From positions 1-64,000 of the forward strand of contig CAJNOJ010000443.1 of NCBI GenBank assembly GCA_905250025.1: a stretch of DNA of 64,000 bases, given 5' to 3'. The DNA is from Adineta ricciae (Eukaryota; Rotifera; Eurotatoria; Adinetida; Adinetidae). Positions 39,482-50,238 of this stretch are shown piece by piece. Position numbers and translations under genes: made by a program. The notes below the pieces were generated by a model that was given only the letters and a program-made list of their open reading frames with translations, was not told where the DNA came from and did no database searches. Each line of letters begins with the position of its first letter. Positions within the stretch are counted from its first letter, which is position 1.

Positions 39482-42400
39482 GTCCTAGATGGAGAATGGG
39501 ATTGCTTAGATGCTTCAGACGAACAAGGAATTTTCTTTAATAATCATTCATTATCTTCACATAATATTGATCTGATTAATAATTCTGTTTTAGAAGAAAA
39601 TTTTAATAAACTCTATCATGGTCAACCATTCGGGAATATTTGCAATTTCACCATAGAATTTCCATGTTTTCCAATTAATTCTTCTCATTTATCAAGTTAT
39701 CCATGTATTAGTCTTGAAAAAGTTGGTGATGGTCATCCTGATTGTGTGGGCGCCTTAGATGAACGAAACACAGTAGAATATTGTAATCAGAAATATATGC
39801 TTGGATATGCTTTTCAATGTTTATCGACTAAAACTTGCATTGTTTTTTATGATGTTTGTAACAGCAGATGTCCTAATATTATTGATGATGAACGAATGTG
39901 CGCTGGTCTCGGAGATTCTGATGGGTGTAAAAATGGTAATGATTTTCGATGCTGGAATGGAACTTGTATTAAGAAAGGATGGTGTAATCAGAAGTCAGAC
40001 TGTATACATGGAGAGGATGAATACTATTGTCGAATTCCGAATCTTGAAAGTAAAACAATTCAAAGTAATTATCGCAGTCAAAAAAGAACCATTTTTTCGA
40101 CAACTCCAAAATACTTGAACCTACCGGTGTTTCCCTACGAAACAAAAATAATATCAAACATAAGTATATACAACTCTTCAATATCGGAAACTGTTAAAAG
40201 TATCGATATAGTCAACAATATATCATCACCTATTGCTTACATATGTAATCGTGGCATTGGTATTTATACATACTATAATTCAATTGTTTGCTTTTGTCCT
40301 GAACAATATTATGGGGATAAATGTCAATTTTATAGTGATCAATTGACTTTAATTCTTAGTTTGGATATTTCAAATTCCAAATATCAAATGAATACAAATC
40401 CAACTTTGATATTAAAGATACTTGTTTTGTTCTTATATGAAAATAAAACTCTTGCTATAAAAGAATTTCATGTTCGACCAGCTATTGAAATGAATAATCC
40501 AAAGAAACAAATCATTCGTTTTCTTTATTCTCGAACGAATAAATCATTGGAAAGAAAACGACAACGATATTTTAATCGATCAAATATTATTAATGAACAT
40601 CCATATTCAATTCAAATTGAAGCTTATGAATTAAATTCTAGTACAAAACCATTGTTTATTGATGTATGGAAATATCCAATCTATTTCGATTATCTTCCAT
40701 CATTTCGTTTTGTTAAAATTCTTCGTTTTAATAACACTAACAGTATATACAATTCATGTGAAGGATATTATCAATGTCATCAACCTTATAATTACATTTC
40801 TTCTTCATCCAATCAAAGTTATTGTTTCGGAAATGCATTATATCGACAAAATTATCGAATTTCCGCAAATAAAACGAATTTATCTACATACTGTATTTGT
40901 TCAGCAGAACGTTATGGTCGTCGATGTGAATTATTATATGATCAATGTAATGAAAATCCTTGTCAAAATAATGGTAGTTGTCTTCCTTCAAATAAACGAA
41001 CTGAATATTATTGCGTATGTACAAATTTCTTCTATGGAAAACGATGTGAATTATCCAAACAAATTGTAACTTTATATATTAATGAAAGTATTGAACATAA
41101 AGCGATAGTTATTCAATATTTTCGAATAGATCTTTTTACATTAAAATTAATATTAATTTCTCAACGTATTTACAAACAACTTCCTGATCAATTAATCGAT
41201 TATCAAAATGAACTGAAATCACCTGATATTATCATAGCTAAACAATATATTGATATAAATCAAGTTAATATTTACATAATGTCATTACAAATCAATGCTT
41301 CATATCTGAATATTATAACACAAATGAATGAATTTAATCGTTGTATAAACGTTCGTATGTTATTTCCAAAAACTGAAGAGAATGAAATTCCTGAATACAA
41401 ATATCATGATCTTTGTCGAAACAATTCCAGTTTATTTTGTTTTTCTGATGATAATTTTGTATGTATTTGTGATAAGGATCATTATCGTGTCGAATGTTTT
41501 AATTATGATCATAATCTTGAAGAATGTTCATTTTGTTATTCTGGTGGACAATGTTTAATTGAAAATCATTTAAATAAAGATAATTATTATTGTCTTTGTC
41601 CATTATGTCGTTCTGGTCAATTATGTCAATTTATTGATGATGGATTAAGTTTTACACTTCATTCTGCTCTACTTCGTGTTTCTTATATTTATCGAATAAT
41701 TTATTGTTTGATAGTTTTTCTTCTATTTATAATTGGTGGAATAACAAATTATGCGACATTAATTACATTTAGTCAAGAAAATTTACGAAAAACAAATGTT
41801 GGAATATATCTTTTATCCTTTTCAATAATTAGTCAATTGACTTTATTTTCATTAACTTTAAAAAGTTTTCAAATCGTTTTCGCTTCTTTGATCAATGATA
41901 TTTTATGTAAAATAATCTCGTATACACTTTCAACGACTCTTCGGTGTTCATTTTGGTTAATTAGTTGGGTGGCAATTGTACGTGTATTTTGTATCTTATT
42001 TCCTTTTTCAACTTTATTAAAAAATATTCGTTTAACAATATTTATTAGTTTATTGACATTGATTATCATTGCATTAATGGATATTCATGAATTATTCTTT
42101 TATATAAAAGATCCAAGTGGACAATCAGCTTGTATTGTTAGTTATCCATTAACTATCTCAATTTATGAACGCATTACTGTTATTGTTCATTATACAATTC
42201 CATTTTGTATTCAAATTTTATCAATAAGTGGATTAATTATTTTGGCAGCACGTAGTCGTTCTCGTGCAACAAATCATTGTGAAACATTTTTAAAATATCT
42301 TGAAAAACAATTTGAAAATCAAAAAGAAATGTATATTGTTCCATTAGTTATTATTTTAAGTGGTTTACCACAATCAATTCTTTCATTTAGTTTTTCATGT

Positions 42401-42613
42401 GTTAATTTATCTTTTTGGCAAAAACATCTTTTACTTATTTCTTATCTTATTGCTTATGCACCGCAAACACTTGGTTTTGTTTTATTTGTTTTACCATCTA
42501 CAAGTTATTTAAAAGAATTTCAAAAAACAAATCTATCGAAAATGTTTATTTTTCGATTTATTTTAAGAGAATTAAAGAAAAAACATTTTGCACGAACTAC
42601 AACAGTAACATAG
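39482..42613 (+). CDS. LDLa-EGF-7TM receptor, 5'-truncated by hAT
   Basis: The frame is open from the first base after the hAT terminus (VLDGEWDCLDASDEQG, the second half of an LDLa repeat) to TAG at 42613, over 1,000 codons without intron. A second LDLa with CWNGTCIKKGWCNQKSDC and HGEDE follows. EGF-like modules come next (CICSAERYGRRCE; NPCQNNGSCLP...CVCTNFFYGKRCE; CLCPLCRSGQLC), then seven hydrophobic helices from IIYCLIVFLLFIIGG to LGFVLFVLPS. This architecture (LDLa, EGF, rhodopsin-like 7TM) is an expanded bdelloid surface-receptor type of unknown ligand. The 5' half with the signal peptide is absent because the hAT element sits there. It would be non-functional in this allele unless transcribed from the element. 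Confidence 0.85.
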   Translation, partial: VLDGEWDCLDASDEQGIFFNNHSLSSHNIDLINNSVLEENFNKLYHGQPFGNICNFTIEFPCFPINSSHLSSYPCISLEKVGDGHPDCVGALDERNTVEYCNQKYMLGYAFQCLSTKTCIVFYDVCNSRCPNIIDDERMCAGLGDSDGCKNGNDFRCWNGTCIKKGWCNQKSDCIHGEDEYYCRIPNLESKTIQSNYRSQKRTIFSTTPKYLNLPVFPYETKIISNISIYNSSISETVKSIDIVNNISSPIAYICNRGIGIYTYYNSIVCFCPEQYYGDKCQFYSDQLTLILSLDISNSKYQMNTNPTLILKILVLFLYENKTLAIKEFHVRPAIEMNNPKKQIIRFLYSRTNKSLERKRQRYFNRSNIINEHPYSIQIEAYELNSSTKPLFIDVWKYPIYFDYLPSFRFVKILRFNNTNSIYNSCEGYYQCHQPYNYISSSSNQSYCFGNALYRQNYRISANKTNLSTYCICSAERYGRRCELLYDQCNENPCQNNGSCLPSNKRTEYYCVCTNFFYGKRCELSKQIVTLYINESIEHKAIVIQYFRIDLFTLKLILISQRIYKQLPDQLIDYQNELKSPDIIIAKQYIDINQVNIYIMSLQINASYLNIITQMNEFNRCINVRMLFPKTEENEIPEYKYHDLCRNNSSLFCFSDDNFVCICDKDHYRVECFNYDHNLEECSFCYSGGQCLIENHLNKDNYYCLCPLCRSGQLCQFIDDGLSFTLHSALLRVSYIYRIIYCLIVFLLFIIGGITNYATLITFSQENLRKTNVGIYLLSFSIISQLTLFSLTLKSFQIVFASLINDILCKIISYTLSTTLRCSFWLISWVAIVRVFCILFPFSTLLKNIRLTIFISLLTLIIIALMDIHELFFYIKDPSGQSACIVSYPLTISIYERITVIVHYTIPFCIQILSISGLIILAARSRSRATNHCETFLKYLEKQFENQKEMYIVPLVIILSGLPQSILSFSFSCVNLSFWQKHLLLISYLIAYAPQTLGFVLFVLPSTSYLKEFQKTNLSKMFIFRFILRELKKKHFARTTTVT

Positions 42614-44459
42614 TTTTCTTCGAACAACCATCAGTCATGTTATTGCACAATCTTAGATAGATTCGTTTATTTTTCTAATCATAATTGTACTCTCATACTT
42701 CATTACGCAGTAAATTTGCTTTTTGTTTGATGATATCTTTGCTTAAATTATGAACTGAATAAAATGACACAGTTTTTCACTGTTCAAAAGAAGTTTCATC
42801 TTTTTTGTATTGAAATTGTTTCATATTTCTTCGAAGCTTTTTCTTGTTGTCTCTAACTCAATTATAGATGATATTATCAAAATATTTATCACGAGGAAAG
42901 TTTAGTGTGTTTTTCTTAGCATTAACCAAAGTAGCTCATAGAGGGTATTTCTTCATGTTGAATTGTTTTACTATTCTCGTTGACAGACACAGTGCAATAC
43001 TCGATGAATTTTTCTTATCTATTAAGAAAGTTTGTCTACGACGTTTTTTTTTCGATATTATATGTATGAAAATCAATACGAGAAGAACGAACATTTTTTT
43101 CCAAGAAATTCTAAAGAATACTGAGACGATTATCACATATTTTGGTTGGTACTATATAATCATGAAGAGAGTAGAATTGAAAAGCGTGTATGTTTGTAAT
43201 CAGATTTTGAGAATTTCAATACACTATAAACAATTACATTGATCAAAGATGTTCACTATACCGTTACCTATGCAGGCAATGGATTATGAAAAAAACTAAT
43301 ACGCTGCTTTTTGAGGATGCGTAGTAGTGTAAAGAAAAATAACACCCTCATCGTCACTCTCATGAATATATTCAATATTATCAATAATATTTTCTATCAA
43401 GATTTCTTAATATAATTTAAAAGTTTCAAAAAACTAACTAAAGATATTGATTATATACAATAAGTTCAAAAGTAAAAATTATATCTCTTTATTTTAAACA
43501 CATTTATAAATATTCCGAGGAGGATTTTTTGACATTTGAAAACTTCCTTTTCAATGCTTATAACGATTAATAATGTTTGTTATAGAGTTAAATCTTATAA
43601 AAAAGAGATTCTATATTTATTCCCGTATAAGTCCGTATGTATTCATATAGAAGTTAATTAAGATGATTTTTAATGATTTCTACATAATTCTATTACTTTT
43701 CTGATAATCACAGTAAAGAAAACAAAAGAAAAATGTCAAAAACAGTTTCGACACATAGGCGAGTATTGCAACTAGAGACCAATGGTATTGTAAAAATCTG
43801 ATACCGTCTCGTATCGCACACTGCCTCTGTTCGTATCATCATACCACACCGCCAGAAACTTCTTGAATGTTTATTCGAATGCTTTTATGATCTCATTTGC
43901 TTCATATATAGATTACTTTTTGGATGGATGTAAATAAGACTGTATAAAGAAAAATATAATCACATCCGTCGATAATATCGAAGATATAGTGAAAGTACTT
44001 GTACTTATGTTTTTTTATTATTTTTAAGTAATAATTGTAAGCACAAGTATTCATAAGATTTACTCGTACTTTTACTTTAGTGCAAAAAATCTAGAATTTT
44101 GTACTTAAGTTTGAAAGACAGGAATATATTTTCTTTGTTAATCGAAGTAGTTTTTGTTTTATTGGATCTATGATAATTTTTTATGACCTGAAAATGATCA
44201 TGTTAAGATTTAGTTCTTGATGATTCTCTAACTGAAACTAAAGTTCTGTCTGACATTTTAGGGTGAGAGTATATCAGTGTACGTGACAAAATCCACATCC
44301 ACATTGCAGAAGATTGTGCATCTTTATATATTCATTGAAGTAAAAACAGCATTCTTCGTGTTGAAGATTTGAAAATGTTCATATTTTTAATTTAATAATA
44401 CAGAAAAGAGGAAAAAGAGACGGAGTAGGTGATCAGGATACGATTGATATTTCATCTGG
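42614..44459. other. Intergenic DNA
   Basis: A long AT-rich stretch. A 124-codon plus frame (42868-43242) has no domain and low coding character. No repeat was recognised. Confidence 0.5.
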
Positions 44460-44750
44460 CTACATATTTGAAAGAATACGTTTAATTTCCGTTCGCAATG
44501 TCTTTGATACAATGTTCGTATAGCCACTGATACTATTTTCAATAAAGAAAATAAAATAAGTTAATATAAGAATATATTCTTCAATTAATTGTTGTTCAGA
44601 ACTTTTGTTTTCATACTGTGTTATTTGTTGATAAAGATAAAACATTGCATATGGTAATTTACTAATTGTATAACCAAATATATCAACAAATAACATACGA
44701 ATTAATTGTCGATCTTTAGATTGAAGAATATTTCTTCTACCAACTGGTAA
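44460..44750 (-). pseudogene. Rhodopsin-like 7TM receptor fragment (TM6-TM7)
   Basis: The frame reads GRRNILQSKDRQLIRMLF, helix six (MLFVDIFGYTISKLPYAMF), an extracellular loop, helix seven (YILILTYFIFFIENSISGY) and the tail SKTLRTEIKRILSNM, as at the C-terminus of bdelloid class A receptors. The coding text starts exactly at the left edge of the foldback element at 44751, and no upstream part appears beyond that element. The gene was cut by the element or by a rearrangement there. Confidence 0.6.
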
Positions 44751-45284
44751 ATCGGTGTGAAGCTAGCACCATCGAGCTAGCACCATCAAACTAAGGATTT
44801 TCTGAAAACGAATTCCGATCAATAAAACCGAGTGTATTCGATGCAGACTTTAATTCTGAGCCCAATGATGTCATTTTTATTCACTGGAAAGCGTTCGGAA
44901 AAAAAATTTTTCGAATTGAAAAAAATATTTGTATATATATGCGAAAAAATAAGAATCAAGGTAAGCTACATACCGAACGTTTTCCGGTAAATAGAAGTGG
45001 CGTCTGTCGATGCAGAATTTGATTCTGCATCGAATAGACTCTTTTCTATGAACTGGAATTCGTTCTGAACAGAGATATTGCGTGCCGACGGTCGAAAAAT
45101 GATGCATATACATGTATCGAGGATAAAGAAAGATCAAAGAAAATTTTTCTCCGAACGTTTTCCCGTGAATAACAATGTCACCATTGGACTCAGACTTAAA
45201 GTCTGCATCGAATACACTCGGTTTTATCGACCGGAATTCGTTTTCAGAAAATCCTTAGTTTGATGGTGCTAGCTTCACACCGAT
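44751..45284. mobile_element. Foldback/MITE-like element 1 (534 bp)
   Basis: The terminal 20 bases ATCGGTGTGAAGCTAGCACC are repeated as a perfect reverse complement at the right end; matching continues inward through AAACTAAGGATTTTCTGAAA. The left arm has an extra tandem GAGCTAGCACCATC. The interior holds three roughly 90-bp near-palindromic modules sharing GATGCAGA...TCTGCATCGAAT and CGAACGTTTTCC words. No protein is encoded. No clear target duplication was found (flanks TAA/ATT). A related element lies at 47882-48268. Confidence 0.8.
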
Positions 45285-46495
45285 ATTATTCGTTACGTAC
45301 GAAGTTATGCTCGTGAAAGGTAAACTGCTCTTAAATGAGCGAATAAATTCTTTACTTTTCCATGTTCTAGATGGTACGAGTCACCTGAAATTTTACTAAA
45401 GAACCAATTATCCTTGTCTTGAACGATTGAATTTTGTCAATTACCTTCAGCTATATTATCAACCATTGATTTTCGTTCAACACCAGCAGACAATATGTCT
45501 TTTATTAGCATTAAATCATCGATGGAACAATTCTCTCAAGTTGCGGCATTAGAAGACAAATTAGTTCGATGCTTTAGTACCAATAACACGATGTTATGAC
45601 CTACATCTTATCAGATGTGATCATAAGGATTTTACCCTACATAGATCATATGTGCACGATGGTTCTCCTTTCCTGTCATATACATATACATGTTCTCTTT
45701 CTCTCTCGTCACATACACATATGTATATATGACGAATTTTCTGCTCCTTTCTTCTTCATTTCAAATGATAGATTTATCCTTTTCGATCTCAGTCATCTGG
45801 TAAATTTCCAGAAAGCCATGTCAAGGGATCAGTTGATCACTATATAAACTCGGTTTTACAGTTGAATAAAGATATATGATCTTGTCCTCATACAAGAAAT
45901 AACATCGTCACACACGAAGGTTAAACTATCTGTTACGGGTTTCTTCGAGAATGTGAACAAACAAGCCCATTTGTTTTATCATGGAACAATATCGGAATAC
46001 ACTACTCAAATATTAGAATCCGGCATTCCAGATGGCGATTCGTTTAGCTCAAGCGATTTTGAGCCAGGATATTATCTTAACACATCTTTTACGGAGCTTC
46101 GAGACTGGTCGTTGAAGCGGATTCGGGGTGTTGATACAAAATTAGGTGCAGTTTTCATCTACAAAATTGATATGAACCAATTTAACATTTGGAATTTGTC
46201 ATCGCATGGAGAACATGATGATAATGACGCATTGTTGAATGAATGGCGAAAACTGATAAAGTTTTGCCGACAAAAGAAACGCCCGTTTCAATTAATTTAC
46301 CAATACGATGGTGTATTTGGCTCTTAATGTGCAAATCTAGCAGATATGTTTTATTTGCAAGAAGAACCACGCATTCGAAGAATTCAATCATCTGAAGCAA
46401 AACAACTGTGCGTGTCTTCATCAAAATTAAAATCAAAACTCTATCGTGATTTACTGGAGGCAATAGATATATTGGATCAAAGCACCAGTAATTAA
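45285..46495 (+). pseudogene. DUF3990/ADP-ribosyltransferase-fold-like gene, interrupted
   Basis: Coding text starts at the foldback element edge (45285-45319), crosses a 51-nt GT-AG intron, and runs from 45371. A TGA occurs at 45420-45422. The exon continues to 45591, where a solo LTR is inserted, and resumes in the same frame at 45913. The distal part has FYHGTISEYTTQILESGI, DFEPGYYLNTSFTEL and GAVFIYKIDMNQ, resembling the DUF3990 family, whose fold is related to ADP-ribosyltransferases. A TAA at 46325-46327 interrupts the frame, which then stays open to 46495. With two stops, an LTR and no 5' end, this copy is dead. Family assignment is by motif style only. Confidence 0.6.
45592..45912 (+). 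mobile_element. Solo LTR, 321 bp, inside the DUF3990-like exon
   Basis: The insert begins TGTTATGACC and ends ATCGTCACA, that is TG...CA. CACGA precedes it (45587-45591) and follows it (45913-45917), a perfect 5-bp duplication. It carries a TATA box (CTATATAAAC, near 45839) and AATAAA (45865-45870). Removing the insert and one duplicate restores an uninterrupted host reading frame, which independently fixes the borders. Confidence 0.85.
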
Positions 46496-46619
46496 ATTTT
46501 TAATCAAGAACAAGAACATTTTTGTTTTATATATATACTCTTTGATGAATAAAAGAAAAAAGATTATCTTCAAATTTTTAATTTAATCAGACTTTTCCCT
46601 TTTCTGAACGAAAGGGTTA

Positions 46620-47870
46620 TACAGCGATTAAATCGACAGCTCAAAATGCTAAAAGTTTCTCTGTCTGTGTGTCCAAGCCAATCAGATTACAGCATTTGAT
46701 AACTCAAAGAAAACTTGACGATGGTCATACGGGAATGATTCACCATAAGTAATCGAGGTCGAGGATCCCGAATATGACGTTAGTTTTTTCGTTGTCGCGA
46801 ACTTCCGGCTTCTTTCTCACTTTTTTCAAAAGAGATATTTTGCTGTATCTTCCTAAGATCTTTTGTAGAAGCTAGTGGAGTGAATGCTACTGCTGGCTGT
46901 GGTGTGGACGAAGATGGTAGTTTAGGAGTTTACAGAAAAAGATTTAATACACCATGCACCATGATATTTCTAAGTCAAGAAATCGGAAAAAGTGATAAGA
47001 TGTCAATATCATTTTTCGTTATAGGCTGCGATGCGTCAGATCTTTAATAGGAATTGAGCGGAAATAGGTCGCATAGTGATATATCCGTCAGCGCAATTTG
47101 ATGTTATTAACTACAGAGAGATAAATCATACGAATGATATTCCAAACATATGGAGCACTATGATGGATATTCTTTTCACAGCAAATCATAAAATAAGGCG
47201 TTTGATCTGTTTTCTTTTGGTAGTCAAATGAATGAAAGATCACCACTTTCGAAGCGACAATGAAAGGAAGCGCAGTTATTCTAGTTGAAAATTAATCAAA
47301 GATGAAAGGGATAATAGAGGTAGCACAGCAACGGCTAGTCGTGAGTGACCGACTAGATGTTTGTTTTGAAAATTAATTGAAAGATGAGATTTAGAAGAGT
47401 CTCATATAATGTCAATGATTTTTGGACGAACATAATTGATGTCTCTTCAAGCTTGGAGAATAAGCCCTGCAGATTATCAGCTTCTCAAATTGAAGACAAG
47501 AATGAAATATGTACCGTAAATCGGGCATTTACGTAGAATCTTGATAACTTCGGTTGCAGGCTCACTCAGTAGTACTAAGTCGGTATGAACGAGATACCTT
47601 TTTATATAAAAATATGAAAAATAAAAGTTGATTATGTATCAATAGCTAGCCCTGAGTGGCCGACTGGCTAGGCGTTTTAATTCTAGATTAATCTTAATGT
47701 GTAGACTTGAAATAGCCTTATTAGACGTGAAAGATTTTTGAAACAGATTTTACGAATGTAAATTCCTCAATGAAAATATTCCAGAAAGTATCAATTTTTC
47801 ACTAAAAGACAGGCTAATGTATGAACTTTTCACGTAGTCTATTATATATCGTCAGTCTGTGAGCGACTTA
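46620..47870 (+). repeat. Dispersed repeat copy 1 (about 1.2 kb)
   Basis: The segment matches 54520-55870 in the same orientation over most of its length, with indels. Shared words include CGAGGTCGA, CTTTTGTAGAAG, CATGATATTTCTA, TTTCACAGCAAAT, GCACTTTCGAAGC-like text and CCTGCAGATTATCAGCT. It contains a short hairpin word GGCTAGTCGTGAGTGACCGA near 47334 and a diverged one near 47643. No coding frame was recognised. It could be a non-autonomous element or the remains of a larger one. Confidence 0.7.
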
Positions 47871-47881
47871 GTAAAGTATCT

Positions 47882-48268
47882 AATCAGTGTGAAGCTAGCA
47901 CGAAGGAGCTAGCACGAACAAACGATATGTTAGCTAAAAACGTTTTTACTAAGTATGTCCCGTCTATGAAAACTACACCATTCGACTCAGAATTTAATTC
48001 TGCATCGAATGGTGGCACTTTTATTCACCGGACAAACTTTGGAAATTTTTCTATCTATATCTTTGTTCGTCTCCTTTATGTCTATTTATAATCCAGATAG
48101 AATTTTTCCAAAGTTTTTCCGGTGAATAAAAGTGGCACCATTCGATGCAGAATTAAATTCTGAGTCGAATGGTGTAGTTTTCATAGACGGGACATACTTA
48201 GTAAAAACGTTTTTAGCTAACACATCGTTTGTTCGTGCTAGCTCCTTCGTGCTAGCTTCATACCGATG
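47882..48268. mobile_element. Foldback/MITE-like element 2 (about 387 bp)
   Basis: The termini GTGTGAAGCTAGCACGAAGG and, inverted, CCTTCGTGCTAGCTTCATAC match element 1 at the outer GTGAAGCTAGCAC, and the doubled GAGCTAGCAC word recurs. The arms pair for about 175 bp (for example AACGATATGTTAGC with GCTAACACATCGTT). Two interior modules again centre on CAGAATTxAATTCTG flanked by TCGA. It lies just downstream of the intact 7TM receptor gene. No protein encoded. Confidence 0.8.
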
Positions 48269-48343
48269 ATTCCCTTCCCCCTGTTTGACTAGACAACAAT
48301 AATAAGTGGTTTTTTTCTTCTTTGTGTTTTTCTAATCATTACA

Positions 48344-49297
48344 TCATCGTATTGGTGCGATGCTTGTTCGTCGTCGTAGTTTTTTCATTAACGAAGCTTT
48401 CAATGGATCAGTAAATCCAAATAAAACAATCGTTGCACAGAGCACTGAAAGATCCGTAAATGTTTGAGCGAATCGTAAATGATATCGTGGTGGATCGGTG
48501 AAAAATGCGATGAAAACAAACGACATATACGGAATACCAATGATGGCTAACAGTGCTACTATTATGACTAAACGTCGAGTCATTTTTAGTTGTCGTTGTG
48601 CACGAAATAGAATATTAGCTGGTACTGCACGTTCATTCATTCCACGAACATACCGAACTAATTTAAAATAAATGAAAACAACCAATGAAACAGGAATAGT
48701 ATACATGCAACTGCTCGTATAAATTAAGATCAAAGAAGATCTTAGAGGTATTTGACAGATTTGGTTGTCAACATTGTAGGTAATTTTCTTGGTGAATAGA
48801 AATGCAATCGGATAAATATAACACCATATCCATGTAGAACAAAGCAATATTACGTAGAATTTCATTGACTGCCAGAATAAACGATGTGGATAAACAGTAG
48901 TAAGATATCGATGAATGGATTGTAGAAGATATGAATACATAGTTACAGCTGATGCAGTGTAACAAATGTAACCACGAACAGCACAGATTGAATCTTCATA
49001 CTCAAGTTGTTTTAGATCATTTTTCAACATGAATGTAGCTAAGCCGAGTAAGTCACATCCTATTATTAATAAGGCGATGTAAGAATGAGCAGTTAAGAGC
49101 ATGGGAATCGTATGACATGTTTTATCCACAACAATAACCAAGAGAAAAAGACCAGAAAGTAAAATTATCAATGTGCTACAGATAATCATGAGAATATCGG
49201 AAGGAACAAACCAGAATTCATTGATTATCGCGGTAGAATTTGTTGTAAAAAGTGTTGCCTGTATAGAAAAATTACCACTCATCTTTAAAAAAAACAT
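48344..49297 (-). CDS. Rhodopsin-like 7TM receptor
   Basis: An intact intronless frame of 317 residues. The N-terminus carries NFS and NST glycosylation motifs. Seven hydrophobic helices can be counted, starting ILMIICSTLIILLSGLFLLV and ending FTDLSVLCATIVLFGFTDPL. Helix three ends with SIHRYLTTVYPHR (DRY-like motif with His-Arg-Tyr), ICL3 is short and basic (RAQRQLKMTRRL), helix six follows, and the tail is KKLRRRTS. The length and short loops fit the large lineage-specific class A receptor families of bdelloids, probably peptide or chemosensory; the ligand is unknown. A second in-frame ATG six codons downstream is an alternative start. Confidence 0.85.
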   Translation of the reverse strand: MFFLKMSGNFSIQATLFTTNSTAIINEFWFVPSDILMIICSTLIILLSGLFLLVIVVDKTCHTIPMLLTAHSYIALLIIGCDLLGLATFMLKNDLKQLEYEDSICAVRGYICYTASAVTMYSYLLQSIHRYLTTVYPHRLFWQSMKFYVILLCSTWIWCYIYPIAFLFTKKITYNVDNQICQIPLRSSLILIYTSSCMYTIPVSLVVFIYFKLVRYVRGMNERAVPANILFRAQRQLKMTRRLVIIVALLAIIGIPYMSFVFIAFFTDPPRYHLRFAQTFTDLSVLCATIVLFGFTDPLKASLMKKLRRRTSIAPIR

Positions 49298-50238
49298 TCA
49301 GAAATGAAAAGGCTTTGAAGTGGAAAAGAGAGAGAGACGCACACACATAGACGTTAATAATTTATCTATAGAATCAGTCGTGTGTACTACTTTACTATGA
49401 TAACTCATTCATCAACTCACTCAATAATATCTCTCCTTCTTCTTGTCATATTCAATCATACGAAAGAAACTATTATATTCATTCTCAAAATGGTATTTCA
49501 TAAAGCCCCTGTAATAAAATACGCTCCATAGAAAAAACCCAAGATTTCCAAATATAGAAAAACATGAGAATCAATAGATTTCAGAATTGATCCCACAGAT
49601 TTTATAAAATATTACGGTCTCATGATTTACTTTAATACAGTTAGGCTAAATCACATTGTACTATCTGAAAAAATGATTATGAAAAATAGGTAACATTCAG
49701 CTTTTTTGTTATCTAAATTTTTCCTCATAACTTTCCACTAATTTCAAATAGCATAAACAACTAATTTTATACCAAATTATAGTGTGCCAAAAATGGAATT
49801 TTTCCATACTAAATTGTAAGGGTTATCGAAGCTGTTTGACGTCGAACTTAACAAAATCTTATGTTTTCTTTTGGGGTAGAAAATAAAGGCATCAAAGCTA
49901 TGTTTACTAAAAAATTGAGTTATTAGCCATCTGATATGTTGCAATTAGTATTTCAATAATTACAAGAAAATACTAATGATTCTGTCTGTAAAACGTTTCG
50001 CGAGATTACATTTATTTTGAGTATACTATATATAAGTTTTTAAAAGCAAAGCGAACAATATTTCGATGAACTAAAGAGAGAATGAAGTACAAGTGAATAT
50101 CATATAAATGTGAATCAATTAAAGAAAAGTTACTTTTAAAAGAAGAATAGTTATTTGTTGTTTTATATTTCAATGGAATATATATAAGTAATAATAATAT
50201 TTTGTCTTTCAATATAGGTTTTGTCTATAGAACAATAA
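49298..50238. other. Intergenic DNA
   Basis: AT-rich; no gene or repeat recognised. Confidence 0.5.

Noticed and set aside
42868-43242. 124-codon plus-strand frame
   Set aside because: No domain and no flanking exons; intergenic composition.
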